64,000 bases of DNA from Labrys okinawensis (GCF_002982075.1 NZ_PUEJ01000009.1:62001-126000); one strand, 5' to 3'; counted from the first letter of the stretch, positions 18,160-26,625 are shown. The notes: a model not told the origin generated them from the sequence alone. A program made the numbers and translations.

Positions 18160-19230
18160 ATGGACAAGCAAAATCCCACCCGCCGACCCGTGACCGTTGC
18201 CGATGTGGCGCGATCAGCCCAGGTATCGAAGGCAACGGCGGCCCGGGCGTTGGGTGGCTACGGCGCTGTGCGCCCGGATCTGAAGGAACGGATCCTGGAG
18301 GCCGCGCGGCGGCTCGACTATCGGCCGAACGAACTCGCACGCACCATGGCGACCGGTCGTTCGGGCACGATCGGCGTGATCGTCGGCGACATCGAGAACC
18401 CCTTTTTTGGGCTGGCCGTGCGCGGAATCAGCGATGTTGCGGCCCAGGCGGGCTTCGATGTCATCCTCTCCAATTCCGGTGAGACGCTCGCCGCGGAAAA
18501 AGCCTCCACCGAAGTCTTTCTCTCCAAGCGGGTCGATGGGCTGATCGTTGCGCCAGCCACCCGCCATGACGGCAGCCATCTGCAGGATGTCCTCGCCCGC
18601 GGTTGTCCCCTGGTGCTGCTCGACCGGGACGTGCCGGGGCTGCCGGTGGACGTGGCGCTCGTCGACGACCACAAGGCGGCGCGGGAGGCGACGCAATTGC
18701 TGCTCGCAGCGGGGCATCGCCGGCTCGCCTACATCAGCGCCACGGCTGCAGCCGATGCGCATTATAGCGGCCCCGACCAGATTCCCCTGACGACCGTGCT
18801 CAACCGCATCGCCGGCTTCCTGGAAGCATCGGATAGCGCGGGCCTGGCCGAGACGGAGCGGCAGATACGCCTGGACGCGGCCACCACGGTCCGCTCGCAG
18901 GCGATACTTCTGGACCTGTTGCGGGCTCCCGGCCGTCCCACCGCCCTGCTGGCATCCGACAGCAAGATCGCACTCGAAGTGTTCAGGGCCGCCCGCACCC
19001 TGGGGCTTCACATCCCCGGCGACCTGTCGTTGGTGAGCTTCGACGATGCCGATTGGACGAGCGCGGTCTCCCCGTTGGTGAGCGTGGTGTCCCAGCCCTC
19101 TTACGAACTCGGGGCCGCCGCGGCCCGGATGCTGGCGGCCCGCATCATGGGCGATAAAGCGCCACCACGCAGGCAACTCCTCGACACGATCCTGATCCGG
19201 CGTGAATCGGTGGCGCCGCCCCGGCCTTGA
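18160..19230 (+). CDS. LacI-family regulator of the fused amino-acid-type ABC operon
   Basis: A 356-residue LacI/GalR protein. HTH at about residues 12-32 (VADVARSAQVSKATAARALG), the hinge region at about 45-60, then a sugar-binding-protein-like sensor domain with GVIVGDIENPFFG and SFDDADW. ATG 18160 is chosen; an in-frame GTG at 18151 is possible. Divergent from the transporter operon with paired palindromes between, it likely represses both directions. Control of an amino-acid-type importer by a LacI protein is uncommon, which may mean the substrate is a sugar-amine or opine-like compound. Confidence 0.92.
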   Translation: MDKQNPTRRPVTVADVARSAQVSKATAARALGGYGAVRPDLKERILEAARRLDYRPNELARTMATGRSGTIGVIVGDIENPFFGLAVRGISDVAAQAGFDVILSNSGETLAAEKASTEVFLSKRVDGLIVAPATRHDGSHLQDVLARGCPLVLLDRDVPGLPVDVALVDDHKAAREATQLLLAAGHRRLAYISATAAADAHYSGPDQIPLTTVLNRIAGFLEASDSAGLAETERQIRLDAATTVRSQAILLDLLRAPGRPTALLASDSKIALEVFRAARTLGLHIPGDLSLVSFDDADWTSAVSPLVSVVSQPSYELGAAAARMLAARIMGDKAPPRRQLLDTILIRRESVAPPRP

Positions 19231-19255
19231 CAAAAGGGAACGCCAGGCCGAATAT
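19227..19255 (+). promoter_or_regulatory. Putative promoter of the HNR-like cassette
   Basis: TTGACA at 19227-19232, overlapping the LacI stop codon, is followed after 17 bases by GAATAT at 19250-19255 (3 of 6 matches to TATAAT). The downstream palindrome begins inside this -10 region. Confidence 0.45.
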
Positions 19256-19273
19256 CGTTAGTATACAAACGAT
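19254..19273. promoter_or_regulatory. Palindromic operator, GntR-like, before the HNR-like cassette
   Basis: ATCGTTAGTATACAAACGAT is palindromic at 9 of 10 pairs around a central GTATAC. This shape resembles operators of GntR-type (FCD/VanR) regulators. It overlaps the -10 box and likely start site of the downstream cassette, so it should mediate repression. No GntR gene is present in the window, so the regulator must be encoded elsewhere or be of another family. Confidence 0.6.
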
Positions 19274-19300
19274 TTTGACCCGCCTTCGGGGGCTCGCTCC

Positions 19301-20815
19301 ATGCCGTCCTACAGTGAGTTTTCTGCCCATAGCGAGTTCGAGGCGCCGGCTCCTGTGGTTTCGGCTGACGGCAAGATCCGCTGCGATGCCTGCCCCGTAA
19401 TGTGCTACATCAAGCCGGGCATGGCGGGAGCCTGCGATCGCTATGCCAACGACAACGGCACGCTGGTCAGGGTCGATCCGCATATCCTCCTGGAGCGTAC
19501 GGTGTCCGAGGGCGGCGACCTCGTGCCCTTTGGCGGCCCCAAGGGGTGGGATGGTTCCCTGGTGCCGAACCCGGAGAAATTCGTCACCGCCATCGGCGCG
19601 GGCACCACCTATCCCGACTACAAGCCGGCCCCCTTCATCGTCTCGTCCGAGGTCGACGGCGTCGACATGGTCACAGTGGTGACCGAGGGCATCTTCTCCT
19701 ATTGCGGCGTCAAGGTGAAGATCGACACCGATCGCTTCGTCGGCCCCGAGCAGAGCACGGTGCGGGTGAACGGGGAGGCGGTCGGCCACGTCACCACCGG
19801 TGAATATGGCTCGCAGATGCTGTCGCTGGGCGGCGTCCACCACCTCACCGGCGGCTCGAAGAAGGAGGGCCGCGTCACCTGTGACGCCTTGCTCGATCTG
19901 TGCAACCGCAAGCCGGTCGAGATGACCGTGGATGGCGGCGCCACACTGGTGATCGAAGCCGGCAAGGCGCCGGTCGTCAACGGGCAGCTCGAGCAACGCA
20001 TGCGGGTGGGCTGCGGCTCGGCCACCATCGGCATCTTCGCGCGGCAATGGCTCGGCAAGGCCGACGAGGTGGTGGTGGTGGACGACCACATCACCGGCGT
20101 GCTGTCCGAGCACCAGGCCGGCAAGCTGCTCGACATCCCCGATACCGGTATCAAGCTCAAGGGGCGGCGCTCCACCCCCGGGCGCTATTTCCAGGTGGCC
20201 GCGCCGGGCACTGGCTGGGGCGGCACCAATATCGACGATCCGCTCTCCATTCTCGGCCCGTTCGACCCCAAGACGGCCTGGCCGGGCCTGCGCCTGTTGA
20301 TGGTGAGCACCACCGGTGAGCACCACGGCTATTACGAGCTCGACGAGGCGCTGCAACCGGTGCAGCGGGATCTGCCTGCGTCTTTGGTCGAGTCTGTGGA
20401 GCGCATCGCCGAGAACTGCGAGCCGGCGCTCGCCACCGTGCTGTTCATCGGCGGCGCCGGCGGGTCGCTGCGGGCTGGTGTCACCGAAAATCCGGTGCGG
20501 CTGACGCGCTCGGTCAAGGATGCCCTGACCTATGTCACCTGCGGCGGCGCGCCGGTCTATGTCTGGCCCGGCGGCGGCATCACCTTCATGGTCGACGTCA
20601 CCCGTCTGCCGGACAATGCCTTCGGCTATGTGCCGACGCCGGCTCTGGTGGCGCCGATCGAATTTACCCTGCGGCTCGACGATTACGCGGCGATGGGCGG
20701 CCATATGGGCCATGTCAGGCCGCTCTCCAGCCTGCGCGAAGGGGTCGATCTCGCCCAACGCGCAGACAATCCCTGGCCTTTTGCGCCCCATGCGGCCCGG
20801 AGATCGCACGGATGA
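19301..20815 (+). CDS. 6-hydroxynicotinate reductase-like iron-sulfur protein
   Basis: A 504-residue protein resembling those annotated as 6-hydroxynicotinate reductase in Hyphomicrobiales. Near the N-terminus it has C28-x2-C31-x3-C35-x9-C45 (CDACPVMCYIKPG...C), which suits an Fe-S cluster. The rest is rich in Gly motifs (FIGGAGGSLRAG, YVWPGGGITFMVD) with no classic Rossmann signature. In nicotinate fermentation this enzyme reduces 6-hydroxynicotinate with ferredoxin, but the other nicotinate genes are absent here, so the true substrate may differ. It heads a four-gene unit overlapping UPF0280 by four bases. Family resemblance is fairly firm; the reaction is uncertain. Confidence 0.75.
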   Translation: MPSYSEFSAHSEFEAPAPVVSADGKIRCDACPVMCYIKPGMAGACDRYANDNGTLVRVDPHILLERTVSEGGDLVPFGGPKGWDGSLVPNPEKFVTAIGAGTTYPDYKPAPFIVSSEVDGVDMVTVVTEGIFSYCGVKVKIDTDRFVGPEQSTVRVNGEAVGHVTTGEYGSQMLSLGGVHHLTGGSKKEGRVTCDALLDLCNRKPVEMTVDGGATLVIEAGKAPVVNGQLEQRMRVGCGSATIGIFARQWLGKADEVVVVDDHITGVLSEHQAGKLLDIPDTGIKLKGRRSTPGRYFQVAAPGTGWGGTNIDDPLSILGPFDPKTAWPGLRLLMVSTTGEHHGYYELDEALQPVQRDLPASLVESVERIAENCEPALATVLFIGGAGGSLRAGVTENPVRLTRSVKDALTYVTCGGAPVYVWPGGGITFMVDVTRLPDNAFGYVPTPALVAPIEFTLRLDDYAAMGGHMGHVRPLSSLREGVDLAQRADNPWPFAPHAARRSHG

Positions 20816-21690
20816 GGGCCGGGCCGCAGGCGGCGTTTCTCGCTGATGGCAGGCGCCTGCACCTGCAGCATGGGCCCATCGACCTCATCATCGAGGCGCA
20901 GGCCGGGGCCGAGGCCAAGGCCGTGCAGGCGGCCTATGGCGCGGCGATCCAGCATTTCGACGGACTGCTCGAGACGCTGTGTGCGGAACTCCCGATGCTG
21001 CGGGCGCCCCAAACGGCAGCCTGCGTTCCCGCACGGGGCGTGGTCGCACGGCGCATGCAGGACGCGGTCGCGCCCCATGCCGGCAGCCATTTCATCACGC
21101 CGATGGCTGCGGTAGCCGGCGCCGTGGCGGACGAGATTCTGGCTGCGATGCGCGCAGCGGCGCCGCTTCGCCGCGCCTTCGTCAACAATGGCGGCGACAT
21201 TGCCCTGCATCTGGCCGAGGGCGAGGACTACGCCATCGGCCTGGTCGACCGCCCCGACAGGCCTGATATGTTCGCCCGCAGCCATATCAGGGCAGGCGAG
21301 GGGATCGGCGGCATCGCCACCTCCGGCTGGCGCGGGCGCAGCTTTTCGCTCGGTATCGCCGATGCCGTCACCGTGCTGGCCGCGGATGCCGCGGCGGCGG
21401 ATGCGGCAGCCACCATCATCGCCAATGCCGTCGACATCCCCGGCCATCCCGCCATCAGGCGTGTTCCGGCTTCCGCCCTGCAGCCCGACAGCGATCTCGG
21501 CGAGCGCCCGGTGACGCGTGCCGTCGGGCCTCTCGCGGACGAGGACATCGCCATGGCCCTGCGGGCGGGGGAAGCCCGGGCACGCAGCCTTCTCGATGGC
21601 GGGCTGATCCGCGCCGCCGCCCTCCACCTTGCCGGCGTCACCGCGCTGGTGTCGACTGCCAACACTTTGCTGCAACCGAAAGCCGCCTGA
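20812..21690 (+). CDS. UPF0280 family protein (ApbE-like fold)
   Basis: A 292-residue protein of UPF0280, distantly related to ApbE, the flavin transferase that attaches FMN to proteins. Visible features are the N-terminal GPIDLIIEAQAG, FVNNGGDIALHLAEGE near residues 123-138 (the NGGD segment mirrors the ApbE active region), and GIADAVTVLAADAAAADAA. The ATG overlaps the stop of the HNR-like gene (ATGA). The pairing suggests it modifies or matures that protein, or handles its flavin, but this is inference. Confidence 0.8.
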   Translation: MRAGPQAAFLADGRRLHLQHGPIDLIIEAQAGAEAKAVQAAYGAAIQHFDGLLETLCAELPMLRAPQTAACVPARGVVARRMQDAVAPHAGSHFITPMAAVAGAVADEILAAMRAAAPLRRAFVNNGGDIALHLAEGEDYAIGLVDRPDRPDMFARSHIRAGEGIGGIATSGWRGRSFSLGIADAVTVLAADAAAADAAATIIANAVDIPGHPAIRRVPASALQPDSDLGERPVTRAVGPLADEDIAMALRAGEARARSLLDGGLIRAAALHLAGVTALVSTANTLLQPKAA

Positions 21691-21691
21691 C

Positions 21692-22276
21692 ATGCCCGAG
21701 ATCGTTCTGCGCAAGCGCGCCGTCATCGTCGAAGAGATTTTCCATGAAGGCGGCCCTGTCAGCACCGTGCCGCTGAAGCGCGGCGCCATTCTGAGCGTGA
21801 TCCACAATCCTTTTGCAGGCCGCTATGTCGAGGAGATCGCCTCCTTCATGGAGGAGCTCAAGCCGCTCGGCGTGGACATGGCCGGCGCCCTGCTGGCGGC
21901 GCTCGGCGGCAAGGCCGCGGATGTCGAGGGTTATGGCAAGGGCGCCATCGTCGGCGCCGCGGGCGAGCTCGAGCATGGCGCGCTCTGGCATGTGCCCGGC
22001 GGCTACGCCATGCGCGAGATCCTCGGGGACGCCAAGGCGATCGTGCCGTCGGCCAAGAAGCTCGGCGGCCCCGGTACCAGGCTCGACGTGCCCGTCACCC
22101 ATATCAACGCCTCCTATGTGCGCAGCCATTTCGACGCCATGGAAGTGGGCCTTGCCGATGGGCCCAAGGCGGACGAGCTCCTGCTGGTCCTGGTGATGAC
22201 CACGGGCGCGCGCATCCATGCCCGCGTCGGCGGCCTCGCGGCCAAGGACGTCAAGGGCCTGGACGGGCTGCGATAG
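21692..22276 (+). CDS. AA_synth (DUF1185) family protein, copy 1
   Basis: A 194-residue protein of the AA_synth family (PF06684), whose biochemical role is not established. Conserved landmarks: HNPFAGRYVEEIA near residues 36-48, GKGAIVGAAGELEHGA, VPSAKK and SYVRSHFDAMEV. These recur in the next gene, so the two are tandem paralogues, perhaps forming a hetero-oligomer. The start is the ATG one base after the UPF0280 stop. No signal peptide or membrane segment. Confidence 0.82.
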   Translation: MPEIVLRKRAVIVEEIFHEGGPVSTVPLKRGAILSVIHNPFAGRYVEEIASFMEELKPLGVDMAGALLAALGGKAADVEGYGKGAIVGAAGELEHGALWHVPGGYAMREILGDAKAIVPSAKKLGGPGTRLDVPVTHINASYVRSHFDAMEVGLADGPKADELLLVLVMTTGARIHARVGGLAAKDVKGLDGLR

Positions 22277-22302
22277 GCCAATCGAATTCGAGAGGAACTG
22301 CC

Positions 22303-22887
22303 ATGCCCGCCAGCATCCGCAAGCTCGTCACCTTCGTCGAGGAAACCAGGCGCGAGATGGACCGCCCCATCGACCCGCCGACCCGGCGGGCGGCGGCGAT
22401 CGCGGTGATCGCCAATCCCTTCGCCGGGCGCTATGTCGAGGATCTCGCGCCGCTGATGGAGATCGGCGAGGAGCTCGGGGCCTTGCTCACGCAGCGCGCG
22501 GTCGAGGCCCTCGGCATCGACGGGCCTGATGCCGAGAGCTATGGCAAAGCCGCGGCCGTGGGCGAGAATGGCGAACTCGAACATGCCGCCGCCATTCTGC
22601 ATCCCAGGATGGGCACGCCGGTGCGCAAGGTGCTCGGCAAGGGTGCGGCCCTGATCCCGTCCGCCAAGAAGCGTTGCGCCCTCGGCGGCGTGATCGACGT
22701 GCCGCTCGGCCACAAGGATGCCGCCTATGTGCGCAGCCATTTCGATGCCATGGAAGTGCGCGTGCCCGACGCGCCGCGCGCCGATGAGATCCTGGTCGCC
22801 ATCGTCGTCACCGACAGCGGACGTCCCCTGCCGCGTGTCGGCGGCCTGACCAAGGCCGAGATCAAGGGCGAGGACGGTTTGCGCTGA
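22303..22887 (+). CDS. AA_synth (DUF1185) family protein, copy 2
   Basis: A 194-residue paralogue of the preceding protein. Shared blocks are ANPFAGRYVEDLA, ESYGKAAAVGENGELEHAA, PSAKKRCALGG and AAYVRSHFDAMEVRVPD. The N-terminal 35 residues differ (KLVTFVEETRREMDRPIDPP). RBS GAGAGGAAC lies upstream of the ATG. It ends the four-gene unit, whose 3' side is a large palindromic element. Confidence 0.82.
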   Translation: MPASIRKLVTFVEETRREMDRPIDPPTRRAAAIAVIANPFAGRYVEDLAPLMEIGEELGALLTQRAVEALGIDGPDAESYGKAAAVGENGELEHAAAILHPRMGTPVRKVLGKGAALIPSAKKRCALGGVIDVPLGHKDAAYVRSHFDAMEVRVPDAPRADEILVAIVVTDSGRPLPRVGGLTKAEIKGEDGLR

Positions 22888-22911
22888 GGGATCGGCAAGG
22901 GACACGGCTGA

Positions 22912-23113
22912 GACCGCGGACGTCCCGTCCATAGGCGCTAACTTTGCAGGCTGAACGCTCGAAAGGCGGAGTGTCGATCTTCAGATCGACATCTTCCTTC
23001 CGTGACATTTTTCTGCAAATGTTTCATTTGCAAGAATGTCGATCTGAAGATCGACACTCCAATCCTGCCCATTCTCTGCAAAGTTAGCGCCTATGGACGG
23101 GACGTCCGCGGTC
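22912..23113. repeat. 202-base nested palindromic element (MITE-like)
   Basis: Perfect 38-base inverted arms lie at 22912-22949 and 23076-23113. Nested inside is a second perfect pair of 23 bases (22970-22992 and 23036-23058) carrying GTGTCGATCT, and a short ATTTTTCTGCAAATG/CATTTGCAAGAAT hairpin at the centre. The inner arm resembles the repeat at 34995-35060, and GCGCCTATGGAC of the outer arm recurs at 52337. No coding capacity and no visible target duplication. It fills most of the 356-base gap between the AA_synth cassette and the caspase gene; the flanking bases hold only the RBS region. Confidence 0.88.
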
Positions 23114-23243
23114 CCAGTTGCGGTGTTTCCCAAGCCTGCACGATGGCCTTGACGCCGCTTTGCCCGATCTGTTCCCTGGGGCATTGCCGATGACCCGCCT
23201 TCGGTTGACGGTCCGGCGCAAGCAGTGACAGGGAACTTCGACG

Positions 23244-25178
23244 ATGCGGTTTTCTCTTCGGCCCGTGCTCGCCGGTCTCGCGCTTGCCTTGGTCTGCTGC
23301 ACGGCCCTGTCGGCGCCGGCTCTGGCGGACAGGCGCGTCGCCCTGGTGATCGGCAATTCGGCCTATCGCAATACGGTGCCGCTGCCCAATCCCCGCAACG
23401 ATGCCGCCGACGTCGCCCAGGCCCTGAAGGCGGTCGGTTTCACGGTGGTCGAAGGCTACGACCTCGACAAGCGCGGCATGGACGATGCCTTCAGGCGCTT
23501 CGCCAACGAGGCCGAGGGCGCCGATGCGGCGCTGTTCTACTATGGCGGCCACGGCTTCCAGTTCCAGGGCTCGAACTATCTGATGCCCGTCGACGCCAAG
23601 CTGACCGGGGTCGGCGACGTCAATTACGAGATGGCGCGGGTCGATGACATCCTGTCCGACCTGCAGCGCGCCAATGGTGTGCGCATCGTCATGCTCGATG
23701 CCTGCCGCGACAATCCGCTCGCCCAGCAGCTTTTGTCCAAGGCCAGCCCGACCCGCTCGATCGGCATCAGCCGCGGCCTCGCCCGCATCCAGCAGACGGC
23801 CGGCAGCGTGATCGCCTATTCCACCCAGCCCGGTGCCGTCGCCGCCGATGGCGGCGGTCGCAACAGCCCATTTGCCGCGGCATTCCTGGGGGAGGTCGGC
23901 AAGCCGGGCGTCGAGATCGGCGCTCTGTTCCGCCGGGTCGCCGCCAATGTCTACAAGGCCACCAATGAGCGCCAGCTGCCCGAGGTGACCTTCTCGCTGC
24001 TCGGTGATTTCTATTTCTCGGGCGGGGCGGCGGCCGCCACCCCGGCGCCATCTCTAGCGCCCACACCCGCGCTGCAGACGCCGATGCCGGCGCCGCTGGA
24101 CGCCGCTGCCCGCGCCGCGGTGGAGGGGTGCGACAAGATGGCGGCCTCGCCGCAGGACATGGATCGCCCCTCTGGCGTGCCCGGTGTCGAGTTCAACCGT
24201 ATCCAGCCCCGACTGGCCGTCGAGGCCTGCCGGGCGGCACTGGCGGCCGCTCCCGAGGATCGGCGGATACAGTTTCAGCTGGCGCGGGCGCTCGATGTCG
24301 CCGGCAGCGATGCCGAAGCGCGGGACCTGCTGACCAAGGCTGCCGCCGCGGGCTCGGTCTCCGCGATGTCGGACCTGGCGCTGATGCTGGAGACGGGGGA
24401 GGGCGGGCCGGTCGATCTGCCGCGCGCCGTGGCCCTGTTCGACCAGGCCGCCGCGGCCGGCAATATCTCGGCGATGCGAAATATCGCCATCGAGTTCGAG
24501 AACGGTACCGGCCGTCCGCGCGATGCCGTGCAGGCGGCGCAATGGTACCGGAAGGCCGCCGACACCGGCGACCCGCAGGCGATGGGCTTCCTGGCCGTGC
24601 TCTATCTGCAGGGCACGGGCGTGCCCAAGAATGCCGCCGAGGCTCGGCAATGGATCGACAAGCTGGTCGAGACCGAGCACACCCAGACCATGCTGCGGGT
24701 CGGCTATGTGCTGCTCGGCCAGACCGGCGCGGTGAAGGATTTCGCCACGGCCCGCAAGCTGTTCCAGCGCGCCGCCGAACTGGGCGATGGGGATGGCAAC
24801 GTCATGCTCGGGAACATGGCGGCCAACGGCATCGGCGGGCCGCGCGATTTCGGCAGGGCCGTGGACTTCTTCGAGAGAGCCGCGGCGATCGGCAACCTCA
24901 ATGCCAAGGCCAGCCTGATACCTTTCCTGATGGCGGGCGCAGGCGGCATCAAGCGCGATCCCGGCAAGGCGGCCGATTACGGCCTGGAAGCGTTGCGGGG
25001 CGGCTCGCCGGTGGCTCGAGGCCTCCTGATCGACAAGGCCGCGACCTCGCTCACGCCGCAGCTGAAAAAGGCCGTCGAACAGCGGCTGGCCAAGGCCGGC
25101 CTGCTCGATCGCGCGCCGGACGGCAGCTACGGAGCCGACACGCTGGCGGCACTGCAAGCCTTCGTGCTGGCGAAATAA
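23244..25178 (+). CDS. Exported caspase-family protein with Sel1 repeats and PG-binding-like end
   Basis: A 644-residue protein with a signal peptide (1-29, cleavage after ALA). The caspase-fold (peptidase C14) domain spans about 29-255; the catalytic dyad is visible as His103 in YYGGHGFQ and Cys154 in MLDACRDNP. After a Pro/Ala linker, about six Sel1-like 36-residue repeats (about 365-585) form a helical solenoid. The last 30 residues (AGLLDRAPDGSYGADTLAAL) resemble a peptidoglycan-binding domain 1 motif. Bacterial orthocaspases cleave after basic residues; here the export signal puts activity in the periplasm. Physiological target unknown. Confidence 0.88.
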   Translation: MRFSLRPVLAGLALALVCCTALSAPALADRRVALVIGNSAYRNTVPLPNPRNDAADVAQALKAVGFTVVEGYDLDKRGMDDAFRRFANEAEGADAALFYYGGHGFQFQGSNYLMPVDAKLTGVGDVNYEMARVDDILSDLQRANGVRIVMLDACRDNPLAQQLLSKASPTRSIGISRGLARIQQTAGSVIAYSTQPGAVAADGGGRNSPFAAAFLGEVGKPGVEIGALFRRVAANVYKATNERQLPEVTFSLLGDFYFSGGAAAATPAPSLAPTPALQTPMPAPLDAAARAAVEGCDKMAASPQDMDRPSGVPGVEFNRIQPRLAVEACRAALAAAPEDRRIQFQLARALDVAGSDAEARDLLTKAAAAGSVSAMSDLALMLETGEGGPVDLPRAVALFDQAAAAGNISAMRNIAIEFENGTGRPRDAVQAAQWYRKAADTGDPQAMGFLAVLYLQGTGVPKNAAEARQWIDKLVETEHTQTMLRVGYVLLGQTGAVKDFATARKLFQRAAELGDGDGNVMLGNMAANGIGGPRDFGRAVDFFERAAAIGNLNAKASLIPFLMAGAGGIKRDPGKAADYGLEALRGGSPVARGLLIDKAATSLTPQLKKAVEQRLAKAGLLDRAPDGSYGADTLAALQAFVLAK

Positions 25179-25278
25179 GCCTCTCCGCCGGCGGATAGGG
25201 CCCTGTTTCTGACGATACAGGCAGGAATCGCAGGTTATGCCATCAACGGGACAGTCAATCCCCAACAGGAACTGTCCC

Positions 25279-25953
25279 ATGCGTCTGCGTCTTGCCCTAG
25301 CCGCCCTCCTGGCGAGCGCCTCCCCGGTCCTGGCCGCCGACCTCGGCTACACCACCGCCGAGCCGGTCGCGCCGGTCGTGCCCTATAGCTGGACCGGCTT
25401 CTATGTCGGTGCCCATGCCGGGGCCGTCTTCGGCAATGCCAAGATCAGTGCTGACACCGGCGGCTATCGTCAGAATTTCAACAGCACCGGTTTCATCGGC
25501 GGCCTGCATGCCGGCTACAACTACCAGTTCGAGAACAATCTGGTGATCGGCCTGGAAGGCGACATCGACTATACCTTCCTGTCGAAGACGCATCATAGCG
25601 TCGCAGGCGCCGTCCCCTACAGCGTCCGCTTCAAGAGCGACTGGCAGGGCTCGATCCGCGGGCGGGTCGGCTATGCCTTCGACCGCTTCCTGCCTTATCT
25701 GACCGCCGGCGTCGCCTTCGCCAACCAGAAATACGACGTCAACGCCCCCGGCCTCGGCGCCTATTCGGCCAGCACCACCCGGACTGGCTGGACCGTCGGC
25801 GCCGGTCTCGAATATGCCCTCAACGAGAACTGGTCGGTGCGAGGCGAGGTGCGCTACAGCGATTTCGGCAAATGGCGGATCCGGGCGGCCAATCCGGGCA
25901 AGGTCCGTTTCCGCGAGACCATGGCGCTGCTCGGCGTGAGCTACAAATTCTGA
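25279..25953 (+). CDS. Outer-membrane beta-barrel protein (Omp25/Omp31-like)
   Basis: A 224-residue protein with a signal peptide (1-19, ending VLA-ADL) and an eight-strand-type beta-barrel: WTGFYVGAHAGAVFG, GLHAGYNYQFENNLVIGLEG, SIRGRVGYAFDRFLPYLTAG and a terminal aromatic residue (VSYKF), the sorting signal for outer-membrane insertion. Alternating hydrophobic residues and Gly-aromatic motifs fit the Omp25/31 proteins of Hyphomicrobiales. Start ATG 25279 follows CAGGAAC. Its 3' end overlaps the convergent methyltransferase relic by 13 bases. Confidence 0.9.
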   Translation: MRLRLALAALLASASPVLAADLGYTTAEPVAPVVPYSWTGFYVGAHAGAVFGNAKISADTGGYRQNFNSTGFIGGLHAGYNYQFENNLVIGLEGDIDYTFLSKTHHSVAGAVPYSVRFKSDWQGSIRGRVGYAFDRFLPYLTAGVAFANQKYDVNAPGLGAYSASTTRTGWTVGAGLEYALNENWSVRGEVRYSDFGKWRIRAANPGKVRFRETMALLGVSYKF

Positions 25954-26625
25954 GGAAAGGATGCGAGGCGGGTGACGATCGTGGCGTGATCCCACCAGCG
26001 GTTGCGGCCGACACGGTGATCGACGATGTCGAAGCCGGCCTCGCCCAGTTCCGCCAGAAGGGCGGGCAAGGGCCTGAGTGTGCGTGTGGGAACGCCGCCG
26101 TCGAGGAGGCATTGGCGGTCCGCGTCATAGCGGGCGCGTGCTTCGGGCGAACGCGGCGGGCCGCACATGGTGCTGGCGATGAAGATGCCGCCGGGCTGCA
26201 GAATGCGGCGAACCTCGGCCAGGCAAAGGCTGCGGTCGGCGCCGATCAGGCAATGCAGGCAGGCGCCATCGAAGACCAGGGCGAAGGACGCCGTGCCGAA
26301 ATCGGACATGGCGCGCATCGCCCTGGATGAACCGGCCGGCAAGCCCGGCGGTCTTGAAGGTTTCATGGGCCCAGTCGATGGCCGCCGGCGAAATATCGAT
26401 ACCCTGCACCCGGTAGCCGCGCTCGGCCAGGAGCAATGCCGCCATGGCGGCATTGCCGCAGCCGAGTTCCAGGGCAGGGCAGGGCGGCGGCGGCAGGAGG
26501 CCGGACCGATGGAGGTCGTCCAACACGCAAACGAGCTTCTGCCGGTTGCCGGCGTGACAGTCTCCGGCCCAGCCCGGCAGGCCGGCGGACCGCAGTTCCC
26601 GATATCGCTTCTCGTAGTCTTGCAT
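25941..26625 (-). pseudogene. Class I SAM-dependent methyltransferase with a frameshift
   Basis: Two overlapping reading frames encode one methyltransferase. The N-terminal part, from ATG at 26625, has the SAM motif ALELGCGNAAMAALLLAERG and GIDISPAAIDWA and runs to GDARHVRF. The natural continuation (DFGTASFALVFDGACLHCLI, then the ILQPGGIFIAST strand) lies in the frame that ends at 25941. Dropping one base around 26308-26316 on the minus strand would rejoin them as GDAR-MSDFG. As given, the product is a truncated protein with a scrambled tail ending at 26125. It may be a true pseudogene or a sequencing error. Substrate unknown. Confidence 0.82.

Noticed and set aside
22912..23113. Insertion sequence.
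   Set aside because: No coding capacity for a transposase and no visible target-site duplication; kept as a MITE-like palindrome only.
26290..26330. Programmed frameshifting in the methyltransferase gene.
   Set aside because: No classical slippery heptamer or downstream structure is visible; mutation or sequence error is simpler.
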